Source: an uncultured Lysobacter sp. (GTDB lineage: Bacteria; Pseudomonadota; Gammaproteobacteria; Xanthomonadales; Xanthomonadaceae). Taken from it: a DNA stretch of 13,083 bases. The notes beneath the pieces are model-generated. The model made no database searches. It saw only the letters and a program-made list of their open reading frames with translations, and was not told the DNA's origin. Position 1 is the first letter of the stretch. Every line of letters begins with the position of its first letter. The stretch covers positions 1-13,083 of the forward strand of contig CAMLID010000091.1 of NCBI GenBank assembly GCA_946480055.1. Reading direction: 5' to 3'. This document shows positions 1-5,624 of the stretch, in pieces. The translations under genes and the position numbers were made by a program.

Positions 1-169
1 CGTTACGGAACTGTTCGATCGGCACGATGCCTTCGGACTTCAGGCCGGCGTTGATGACGACCACGTCGCCGCGGACCTCGACGACGGTACCCAGAACGAT
101 GGCGCCCGGCTTCAGCTTGGCCAGGTACTGCTGGCTTTGTTCGAACAGCTCGGCAAATGATTCGGTCAT
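1..169 (-). CDS. rpsA: 30S ribosomal protein S1, N-terminal part (runs off left edge)
   Basis: The first 56 residues read on the minus strand begin MTESFAELFE and continue into PGAIVLGTVVEV and INAGLKSEGIVPIEQF, which is the typical start of bacterial S1 and the beginning of its first OB-fold S1 domain (from about residue 21). S1 binds mRNA on the small subunit and helps start translation, especially on messages with weak Shine-Dalgarno sequences. The ATG at 167-169 is preceded by an AT-rich stretch (GTAATTAACTA) with only a distant GAG, so the gene itself lacks a good ribosome-binding site. This fits the known autogenous control of rpsA in enterobacteria, although control here is inference. 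It lies downstream of cmk on the same strand, the usual order. The rest of the gene is outside the window. Confidence 0.96.
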   Translation of the reverse strand, partial: MTESFAELFEQSQQYLAKLKPGAIVLGTVVEVRGDVVVINAGLKSEGIVPIEQFRN

Positions 170-213
170 TAGTTAATTACTCGGTTGAACACACGGGCCG
201 CACCGGCTGGCAT

Positions 214-232
214 CGTCGCTGTCGTAGCGACG
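214..232 (-). promoter_or_regulatory. Hairpin in the rpsA leader
   Basis: A perfect 7-base-pair inverted repeat (CGTCGCT and AGCGACG, 5-base loop) lies 45-63 bases upstream of the rpsA start, in the cmk-rpsA spacer. The same spacer has two near-identical copies of GCGCTGT(T)AAA on the minus strand (around 331-362). Such a leader could hold the rpsA promoter and the structure through which S1 limits its own translation. The repeat is seen; its role is inference. Confidence 0.4.
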
Positions 233-389
233 CAAGCAGCACGTGGTCGACCCACCCGTTATGTGGTGCGATGCCGCTGCACCATGTGTCGTTGTGGATC
301 CCGCCGCGGAATTGCGACGGGGCTGGTCGTTTACAGCGCTGGTTCTTTAACAGCGCGTCTGCGGCGTTCGGTCCGCGTTTGCGGAAACG

Positions 390-1076
390 TCAGCGCGCCG
401 GCAACAAGGCCAGCACGCGTTCGACCACCTCGGCGATGCCCAGGCCGGTGGTGTCGATGCGCACGGCGTCGTCGGCCGGTCGCAGCGGAGCCACCGCGCG
501 CTGTGCGTCGCGGGCGTCACGGGCGAGAATCTCCCGCAGCAGACCATCTAAAGTAACGGAAACCCCTTTGTCTTTCAACTGCTTATAGCGCCTTTCGGCT
601 CTCTCGTCGGCGCTGGCGGTAAGGAAGACCTTGTAGGGGGCGTCCGGGAAGATCACCGTGCCCATGTCGCGGCCGTCGGCGACCAGGCCCGGCGGCTGGC
701 GGAAGGCGCGCTGGCGATCCTTGAGCGCGGCCCGGACCTCGGGGATGGCGGCGATGGCCGAGGCGGCGGCCCCGGCGGTCTCGGTGCGCAGCTCGTCGGT
801 GGCGTCCTGGTCGTTGACCAGCACCCGCAGCTCGCCGCGCTCGTCGTCGCGGAATCCGATCTGGGTGTCGAAGGCGCAGCGGACCAGGGCGGCCGGGTCG
901 GCCAGGTCGATGTCGGCCCAGCCGGCGGCGACGCCGACCGCCCGGTACAGGGCGCCGGAATCCAGGTAGTGCCAGCCCAGGGATTGAGAGACCAGGCGGC
1001 TGATGGTGCCCTTGCCGGAGCCGGAGGGGCCGTCGATGGTGAGGACGGGGGTGCTGCTGTCGTGGGGGGTCGTCAT
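390..1076 (-). CDS. cmk: Cytidylate kinase (CMP/dCMP kinase)
   Basis: This 228-residue protein transfers phosphate from ATP to CMP or dCMP in the cytoplasm, feeding RNA, DNA and phospholipid synthesis. The N-terminal P-loop GPSGSGKGT is at residues 16-24, followed by LDSGALYR (38-45), the CMP-binding [11 protein letters not shown] segment (134-144), and the arginine-rich lid and C-terminal RDARD (186-190) and DTT motifs. The length is normal for the family. The reading frame stays open upstream to 1307, but that stretch is unlike the family, so the ATG at 1074-1076 just before [20 protein letters not shown] is the start. A -10-like CATAAT sits only 7 bases upstream and no Shine-Dalgarno is visible, so the message may be leaderless. 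Codons for residues about 159-178 (543-602) are unusually AT-rich for this genome. It is followed by rpsA. Confidence 0.97.
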   Translation of the reverse strand: MTTPHDSSTPVLTIDGPSGSGKGTISRLVSQSLGWHYLDSGALYRAVGVAAGWADIDLADPAALVRCAFDTQIGFRDDERGELRVLVNDQDATDELRTETAGAAASAIAAIPEVRAALKDRQRAFRQPPGLVADGRDMGTVIFPDAPYKVFLTASADERAERRYKQLKDKGVSVTLDGLLREILARDARDAQRAVAPLRPADDAVRIDTTGLGIAEVVERVLALLPAR

Positions 1077-1083
1077 GCTTACT

Positions 1084-1089
1084 ATTATG
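1084..1089 (-). promoter_or_regulatory. Candidate -10 element of cmk
   Basis: CATAAT on the minus strand (5 of 6 to TATAAT) ends 7 bases before the cmk ATG in otherwise GC-rich DNA. Transcription from it would start at or next to the ATG. No convincing -35 is visible at 16-18 bases, which lowers confidence. Confidence 0.35.
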
Positions 1090-1196
1090 CAAGGACGGCA
1101 CGCCTTTCCCGCCCGTTGCGGACCGGTAAGGCCCCCGATTCGAGGCCTCCGCGAACCACCGGCCCGGCCGAGAGCCAAATAATTTGCTGCAAACAC

Positions 1197-1226
1197 TTGA
1201 TCGTAGTGGGAAATACCCGCTATGAT
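1197..1226 (+). promoter_or_regulatory. Sigma-70 type promoter of the L36 gene
   Basis: TTGATC (1197-1202), an 18-base spacer and TATGAT (1221-1226) form a good sigma-70 promoter. An A/T-rich stretch (about 1177-1196) lies just upstream, like an UP element, as is common for ribosomal genes. The -10 is followed by a GC-rich discriminator. The predicted start is near 1233, giving a leader of about 33 bases. Confidence 0.7.
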
Positions 1227-1265
1227 CGCGGGCTGTCTAACCCAATCCTGTTGCCGAGGTCTGTC

Positions 1266-1391
1266 ATGAAGGTCCTGTCCTCCCTGAAGTCGGCGAAGAA
1301 CCGTCACCGCGACTGCAAAGTCGTCCGCCGCCGTGGCAAGGTCTTCGTGATCTGCAAGTCGAACCCGCGTTTCAAGGCGCGTCAGCGCTAA
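1266..1391 (+). CDS. ykgO: 50S ribosomal protein L36, type B (zinc-free form)
   Basis: This 41-residue basic protein starts [14 protein letters not shown] and ends [11 protein letters not shown], matching the alternative (type B, YkgO-like) L36 of the large subunit. Zinc-binding L36 carries a Cys-X2-Cys pair, a third Cys and a His. Here only Cys17 and Cys30 remain, so the zinc ribbon is broken and this is the zinc-independent form. A GAGGT Shine-Dalgarno lies at 1256-1260, 5 bases before the ATG. The gene is a single unit between its own promoter and a strong terminator. The symbol rpmJ is also used. Whether a zinc-binding L36 exists elsewhere in the genome cannot be told from here. Confidence 0.95.
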   Translation: MKVLSSLKSAKNRHRDCKVVRRRGKVFVICKSNPRFKARQR

Positions 1392-1437
1392 GTAGCAAGA
1401 AGCACGTTCGCGGCGTTCGCGCCCGAGCCGTTCGACT

Positions 1438-1463
1438 GGAAGGCCGCCGCGAGGCGGCCTTTC
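1438..1463 (+). terminator. Intrinsic terminator of the L36 gene
   Basis: An 11-base-pair stem with one G-T pair (1438-1448 with 1453-1463) has a GCGA loop. Its core is AGGCCGCC / GGCGGCCT, followed by a short T-rich tail. It begins 47 bases after the L36 stop codon. Confidence 0.8.
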
Positions 1464-1549
1464 TGCGTTGCGGCTCGATCGCCCTGCCTACCCGGCCGGA
1501 TCGCGAAAACGTGACGGCCGCGTGCTGCCGTGGCATCGGGGCTTGTGCG

Positions 1550-1555
1550 TACAAT
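1550..1555 (+). promoter_or_regulatory. Candidate -10 of the BamE-like gene
   Basis: TACAAT (5 of 6 to consensus) lies 27 bases before the ATG at 1583, leaving room for a leader with the GAGGT ribosome-binding site at 1571-1575. The best -35 (CTGCCG, 1525-1530) is weak and 19 bases away. Confidence 0.45.
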
Positions 1556-1582
1556 CTCGCGTCCTCCAGCGAGGTTGCACCC

Positions 1583-1918
1583 ATGACGTCCCGCACCGCT
1601 CCCGCCGCACTCGCGTTTGCAGCCCTGTTGCTTCTGTCCACCGCCGCCTCCGCCGACACCCTGCTGATCGAGCGCGTGTCCGAAGAGAACAAGGCGGCGA
1701 TGCCGGTCCGCGGCCAGACCATGGCCCAGGTCGAGGCCCGCTACGGCGCCCCGGCCGAACGCCTGGACCCGCGCGGCGGCCAGAAGCGCCAGTGGCCCAC
1801 CATCAACCGTTGGGTCTACCCGGCGTTCACCGTGTACTTCGAGAAGAACAAGGTGGTCGACGTGGTCGCCAACAAGGCCGACGCCGAAGAGATCGGGCCC
1901 AAGCCGCCCGTGCGCTGA
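1583..1918 (+). CDS. Small exported protein with a BamE/SmpA-like segment
   Basis: This 111-residue protein begins with a signal peptide: a hydrophobic run at about 8-20 and a likely cleavage after ASA (residue 24). The mature part of about 87 residues contains RGQTMAQVEARYGAP (43-57), resembling the BamE/SmpA/OmlA pattern (G-x-T-x-x-x-V-x-x-x-x-G-x-P), then a conserved-looking KRQWPTINRWVYPAFTVYFE and VVDVVANKA. There is no lipobox, so it should be a soluble periplasmic protein and not the BamE lipoprotein itself. Close relatives occur in other gammaproteobacteria under hypothetical names, as far as I recall; no function is known to me. The ATG follows GAGGT at 7 bases. aguA starts 22 bases after its stop, so the two are probably co-transcribed. 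Confidence 0.85.
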   Translation: MTSRTAPAALAFAALLLLSTAASADTLLIERVSEENKAAMPVRGQTMAQVEARYGAPAERLDPRGGQKRQWPTINRWVYPAFTVYFEKNKVVDVVANKADAEEIGPKPPVR

Positions 1919-1940
1919 CGCCGCCGAACGAGACCGTGTT

Positions 1941-3011
1941 TTGACCGAGCAAGCATTGCGCTTCCCCGCGGAGTGGGAACCCCAGTCCGCGGTCCTGATC
2001 GCCTGGCCGAACGCCGACACCGACTGGGCCGATCGCCTGGGCGAGGTCGAGGACACCTACATCGCCCTGGTCGCGGCGATCACCCGCTTCCAGCCGGCGA
2101 TCGTCTGCGTCGCCGACGACGACGTGCAGGCCTACGCCCGTGCGCGCCTGTCCTCGGCGCGGATCGACATGGACCGGGTGCGTTTCGTCGAGGCGCCCTA
2201 CGACGACACCTGGCTGCGCGACTCCGGCCCGATCAGCCTGCGTCAGGGCGAAGGTTTCCGTCTGCTCGATTTCCGCTTCACCGGCTGGGGCGGCAAGTTC
2301 GACGCCAGCCAGGACGATCTCTTGGTCGAGCGTCTGCACGCGCAGGGAATCTTCTTGAAGAGTGATCGCCAAAGCATTGATTTTGCTTTGGAAGGCGGCG
2401 CCATCGAAACCGACGGCGCCGGCACCCTGCTGAGCACCTGGCAGTGCCTGCACGAGCGCCACCCGGACGCCAGCCGCGAGGAGATCACCGCCAAACTCTC
2501 GGACTGGCTGTGCCAGGATCGGGTGCTGTGGCTGGACCACGGCTACCTGGAGGGCGACGACACCGACGCCCATATCGACACCCTGGCCCGCTTCGCCGCG
2601 GCCGACGCCATCGTCTACCAGGGCTGCGACGATCCGAACGACAGCCACTACGCCGAACTCCAGGCCATGGCCGCCGAACTTGCGGCGTTGCGCACCCGCG
2701 ACGGCCAGCCGTATCGCCTGTTCCCGCTGCCGTGGCCTAGGCCGGTCATGGACCAGAATTATCTACCTTGGCCGCGAGATTCTGCAGATAAAATTCGAAG
2801 ACTGGCAGCGAGTTACGCCAACTTCCTCATCGTCAACGGAGCTGTGCTGATGCCGGCCTACGGCGATGCCGCCGACGCCGCGGCCCAGGCCGTGCTGGCC
2901 CAGGCTTTCCCGGACCGCGAGATCGTGCCGGTACCGTGCCGCGCGCTGATCTGGCAGAACGGCAGCCTGCACTGCATCACCATGCAGCTGCCGCAGGGCG
3001 TGGTCGCTTAA
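1941..3011 (+). CDS. aguA: Agmatine deiminase
   Basis: This 356-residue cytoplasmic enzyme of the peptidyl-arginine-deiminase fold hydrolyses agmatine to N-carbamoylputrescine and ammonia. Visible family signatures are the N-terminal PAEWEPQSAVLIAWP (9-23), DDTWLRDSGP (88-97), FTGWGGKF (113-120), LEGGAIETDG (150-159), the catalytic histidine in DAHID (His211) and the nucleophile in GSLHCITMQ (Cys345). The length is right for the family. The start is TTG at 1941; no ATG lies between the upstream stop and MTEQALRFPAEW, and the ribosome-binding site is weak. aguB, the next step of the pathway, lies 444 bases downstream on the same strand with a small membrane-protein gene between. Two stretches (about 2341-2400 and 2755-2835) use AT-rich codons unlike the rest of the gene. 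Confidence 0.95.
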   Translation: MTEQALRFPAEWEPQSAVLIAWPNADTDWADRLGEVEDTYIALVAAITRFQPAIVCVADDDVQAYARARLSSARIDMDRVRFVEAPYDDTWLRDSGPISLRQGEGFRLLDFRFTGWGGKFDASQDDLLVERLHAQGIFLKSDRQSIDFALEGGAIETDGAGTLLSTWQCLHERHPDASREEITAKLSDWLCQDRVLWLDHGYLEGDDTDAHIDTLARFAAADAIVYQGCDDPNDSHYAELQAMAAELAALRTRDGQPYRLFPLPWPRPVMDQNYLPWPRDSADKIRRLAASYANFLIVNGAVLMPAYGDAADAAAQAVLAQAFPDREIVPVPCRALIWQNGSLHCITMQLPQGVVA

Positions 3012-3024
3012 GCGTCGCCGAAGC

Positions 3025-3375
3025 ATGGCGCCGCAATCGGAGATGACCGCCGCGCTGCCGATCCTGATTTGCGTGCTGTTCGCGGGCTGGGCGACCGGAA
3101 TGCTGATCGCCCTGTGGTTCAAGCCTGGGCTGCAGAGATGCTGGCTGTTCGCCCCGCGCTGGCGCGGCGGACTGAATTGGCGCCACGGACTGCGCGCCAG
3201 CCGGGGATCGCTGATCGTGCAGGCGCTGCTGGCTTACAGCGTGGCTGCCCTGCTCGCGTGCAAGGTCATCGGTGCCGGTTCCAAGCAGGCCATGCTGGCG
3301 TTCGTGGTTCTCACCGCCGCCAACGTCATCGCCTGGGTGGTCGACGGCGCCAACACCGAGGCCCGCAAGTCCTAG
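3025..3375 (+). CDS. Small membrane protein of unknown function
   Basis: I do not recognise this 116-residue protein. Hydrophobic segments at about 10-32, 64-82 and 88-106 suggest three membrane helices, with a basic, tryptophan-rich loop between the first two (about 33-62, including WRGGLNWRHGLRASRG). Codon use has the strong G/C third-position bias of its neighbours, which supports a real gene. It begins 13 bases after the aguA stop and precedes aguB, so it is probably transcribed with them. The start is uncertain: the ATG at 3025 has no clear Shine-Dalgarno, while the in-frame ATG at 3043 has GGAG touching it, which is too close. A link to polyamine transport or to the enzymes on either side is only suggested by position. 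Confidence 0.65.
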   Translation: MAPQSEMTAALPILICVLFAGWATGMLIALWFKPGLQRCWLFAPRWRGGLNWRHGLRASRGSLIVQALLAYSVAALLACKVIGAGSKQAMLAFVVLTAANVIAWVVDGANTEARKS

Positions 3376-3414
3376 GATTTCGACGCGGATTCGATAGCCG
3401 GCACGCGCGCAGCC

Positions 3415-3420
3415 TAGAAT
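3415..3420 (+). promoter_or_regulatory. Possible internal -10 upstream of aguB
   Basis: TAGAAT (5 of 6 to TATAAT) lies 35 bases before the aguB ATG, in the 80-base gap after the small membrane protein gene. The -35 is poor. It may give aguB extra expression independent of aguA. Confidence 0.3.
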
Positions 3421-3455
3421 ATTCATCGCCCTGCGTCCGGATCCCGAGCCCGAAC

Positions 3456-4343
3456 ATGAAGAAGACCACCCTGCCCGTCGCCCTGATCCAGGACCGCGAC
3501 CACGGCTCGCGCGAGGCCAACCTCGCCAACATCGAGGCGCGCGTCGCCGAGGCCGCCAAGCGCGGCGCCAGGCTGATCCTGCTGCAGGAGCTGCACAACG
3601 GCCCCTATTTCTGCCAGCACGAGTCGGTGGCCGAATTCGACCTGGCCGAGACCATCCCCGGTCCCAGCACCGAGCGTCTGGGCGCGCTGGCCAAGCAGCA
3701 CGGCGTGGTCCTGGTCAGCTCGCTGTTCGAGCGCCGCGCGGCCGGGCTGTACCACAACACCGCGGTGGTCTTCGACGCCGACGGTTCCACCGCCGGCAAG
3801 TACCGCAAGATGCACATCCCGGACGACCCGGGCTTCTACGAGAAGTTCTACTTCACCCCGGGCGATCTCGGCTTCGAGCCGATCCAGACTTCGGTCGGCC
3901 GCCTCGGCGTGCTGGTGTGCTGGGACCAGTGGTACCCGGAAGGCGCGCGCCTGATGGCCCTGGCCGGCGCCGAACTGCTGCTGTACCCGACCGCGATCGG
4001 CTGGGATCCCACCGACGAGCAGGCCGAGAAGGACCGCCAGCGCGACGCCTGGGTGCTCAGCCACCGCGGCCACGCAGTCGCCAACGGTCTACCGGTGCTG
4101 AGCTGCAATCGGGTCGGCCACGAGCAATCGCCCATGGACGCGGCCGGCATCGACTTCTGGGGCACCAGCCACGTACTCGGTCCGCAGGGCGAGTTCCTGG
4201 CCCAGTCGGTCAAGGCCGAACCCGAGATCCTGATGGCCGAGGTCGACCTGGGCCGCAGCGAGCACGTGCGCCGGATCTGGCCGTTCCTGCGCGACCGCCG
4301 CATCGACGCCTACGGCGACCTGCTCAAGCGCTACCGCGACTGA
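3456..4343 (+). CDS. aguB: N-carbamoylputrescine amidohydrolase
   Basis: This 295-residue carbon-nitrogen hydrolase (nitrilase superfamily) converts N-carbamoylputrescine to putrescine, CO2 and ammonia, completing the route opened by AguA. The catalytic triad is visible: Glu45 in LLQELHNGPYF, Lys118 in KYRKMHIPDD and Cys155 in LVCWDQWYPEGAR. LLYPTAIGWDP (175-185), ANGLPVLSCNRVG (209-221) and the C-terminal RRIWPFLRDRRIDAYGDL also match plant and bacterial N-carbamoylputrescine amidases closely, which favours this substrate over other nitrilase-family amides. The length is standard. The ATG at 3456 is the first that keeps the conserved LPVALIQ strand; the open frame extends upstream but overlaps the membrane-protein gene. 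The ribosome-binding site is weak. A GNAT gene starts 4 bases after its stop. Confidence 0.96.
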   Translation: MKKTTLPVALIQDRDHGSREANLANIEARVAEAAKRGARLILLQELHNGPYFCQHESVAEFDLAETIPGPSTERLGALAKQHGVVLVSSLFERRAAGLYHNTAVVFDADGSTAGKYRKMHIPDDPGFYEKFYFTPGDLGFEPIQTSVGRLGVLVCWDQWYPEGARLMALAGAELLLYPTAIGWDPTDEQAEKDRQRDAWVLSHRGHAVANGLPVLSCNRVGHEQSPMDAAGIDFWGTSHVLGPQGEFLAQSVKAEPEILMAEVDLGRSEHVRRIWPFLRDRRIDAYGDLLKRYRD

Positions 4344-4347
4344 GCCG

Positions 4348-4920
4348 GTGAGCGCCGCGCCCGTCGTGGTCCGTGCCGCCGTCGCCGGCGATCTGGCGGC
4401 GATCGCACAGCTGTACGCGCTGGAAGTGCGCGAGGGCGTGGCCACCTACGAGTACGCCGTGCCCGACCTGGCCGAGATGCGCCGGCGCTGGCAGGCCGTG
4501 ATCGAGCAGGGTTATCCCTACCTGGTCGCCGAACTCGACGGCGCCTTCGCCGGCTACGCCTACGCCAGCAGCTACCGCAGCCGCGAGGGCTACCGCTGGA
4601 CGGTCGAGGACACGGTCTACGTGCAGCCCGGCTGCCAGGGCCGCGGCGTCGGCCGCGCCTTGCTGCAGCGATTGATCGAAGACTGCGAGGCGCGCGGTTA
4701 CCGGCAGATGGTGGCGGTGATCGGCGACGGTTCCAACGCTGCCTCGGTGGCCCTGCACGAGCGCCTGGGTTTCCGCACCGTGGGCGTGTTCCAAGGCCTG
4801 GGGCGCAAGCACGGGCGCTGGCTGGACACGGTGCAGATGCTGCGGCCGCTGGGTGCGGGCGATACCGCCGCGCCGCCCGACGCGCGCACCGCCCAAAGTG
4901 ACGGCGTCAGCACATCCTGA
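4348..4920 (+). CDS. GNAT acetyltransferase, phosphinothricin acetyltransferase-like
   Basis: This 190-residue acetyl-CoA-dependent N-acetyltransferase is nearest in pattern to the Pat/Bar/MnaT group. The acetyl-CoA loop is QGRGVGRALL (97-106), preceded by VEDTVYVQPGC (86-96) and followed by GDGSNAASVALHERLGFR (126-143) and VGVFQGLGRKHGRWLDTVQM, a signature of that group. Known members acetylate phosphinothricin, methionine sulfoximine or related amino acids; the substrate here cannot be read from sequence. About 20 residues at the C-terminus (171-190) are rich in Ala, Asp and Thr and look disordered. The GTG start at 4348 lies 4 bases after aguB, so the two are surely co-transcribed. That position makes acetylation of a polyamine or an intermediate an attractive but unproven idea. 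Confidence 0.88.
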   Translation: MSAAPVVVRAAVAGDLAAIAQLYALEVREGVATYEYAVPDLAEMRRRWQAVIEQGYPYLVAELDGAFAGYAYASSYRSREGYRWTVEDTVYVQPGCQGRGVGRALLQRLIEDCEARGYRQMVAVIGDGSNAASVALHERLGFRTVGVFQGLGRKHGRWLDTVQMLRPLGAGDTAAPPDARTAQSDGVSTS

Positions 4921-4963
4921 ACTGCCGTTTGGCCGTAATCTTGCCGATAAGCGGTAGCCAAGA

Positions 4964-4984
4964 AACGAACGAACGTGCTATTTT
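4964..4984 (+). promoter_or_regulatory. Candidate tetR promoter with tandem AACG repeats
   Basis: Three head-to-tail AACG units (4964-4975) are followed by TATTTT (4979-4984), which could be a -10 ending 7 bases before the ATG at 4992. Transcription would then start at or beside the ATG. The repeats sit in the spacer region, a reasonable place for autoregulation by the encoded TetR protein. They are not a clean palindrome, which TetR proteins normally bind, so this is tentative. Confidence 0.35.
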
Positions 4985-4991
4985 CTCCGCC

Positions 4992-5603
4992 ATGTCCAAT
5001 CTGACCGCCACCGGCAAAGGCGCCGCGACCCGCGACGCGATCATCGACCGGGCCTACAGCATCGCCGTCGGCGGTGGTCTGGAGAGCCTCTCGATCGGTC
5101 CCCTGGCGCAGGCCGTGGGCATGTCCAAGAGCGGCGTGTTCGCCCATTTCGGCTCGCGCGAAGACCTGCAGCTGGCGGTGCTCGACGCCGCCGGTCAGCG
5201 CTTCCTCGAATACGTGCTGCTGCCGGCGCTGAAGTCCAAGCGCGGCCTGCCGCGGCTGCGCGCGATCATCGCCGCCTGGTTCGACTGGGCCCGCCACACC
5301 TCCGGTGGTTGCGTGTTGTTGTCGGCCGTCAGCGAGTACGACGACCGCCCCGGCCCGTTGCGCGACCGCGTCCTGCAGCACGAAACCCGCTGGCGCAACG
5401 ACATCGCCCGCGCGGTGCAGATGGCGGTCGACGCCGGCGAATTGCAGATCGACACCGACGCCCATCAGCTGGCATTCGAGATCTACGGGCTGGCCCTGGT
5501 CGTGCACCACGACGCCGGCCTGTTCGGCTTCGAACCCAGCGTCGAACGCGGACAACGCGCGTTCGAGCGTCTGATCCGTTCCTACTCCTCCCCCACCGCC
5601 TGA
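4992..5603 (+). CDS. TetR/AcrR family transcriptional regulator
   Basis: This 203-residue protein has an N-terminal TetR DNA-binding domain (about 13-60) with its helix-turn-helix in LSIGPLAQAVGMSKSGVFAHFGSREDL (33-59). The rest is an all-helical ligand-binding and dimerisation domain. TetR proteins usually repress and are released by a small molecule. The frame is open upstream to 4929, but the family pattern begins after the ATG at 4992. No Shine-Dalgarno is visible. An alpha/beta hydrolase gene starts 21 bases after its stop, so the pair is probably one unit and the hydrolase a likely target. In Pseudomonas the aguBA genes are controlled by a TetR-family protein (AguR), so control of the upstream polyamine genes is an alternative. 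The ligand is unknown. Confidence 0.92.
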   Translation: MSNLTATGKGAATRDAIIDRAYSIAVGGGLESLSIGPLAQAVGMSKSGVFAHFGSREDLQLAVLDAAGQRFLEYVLLPALKSKRGLPRLRAIIAAWFDWARHTSGGCVLLSAVSEYDDRPGPLRDRVLQHETRWRNDIARAVQMAVDAGELQIDTDAHQLAFEIYGLALVVHHDAGLFGFEPSVERGQRAFERLIRSYSSPTA

Positions 5604-5624
5604 TCTCGCGCAGAGAGGCTCGCC

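Noticed and set aside
1077..1307. N-terminal extension of cmk
   Set aside because: The extra 77 residues resemble nothing in the family and overlap the L36 promoter and start on the other strand.
3069..3455. N-terminal extension of aguB
   Set aside because: The frame overlaps the membrane-protein gene out of phase and is Arg/Gly-rich; the nitrilase fold begins at the ATG at 3456.
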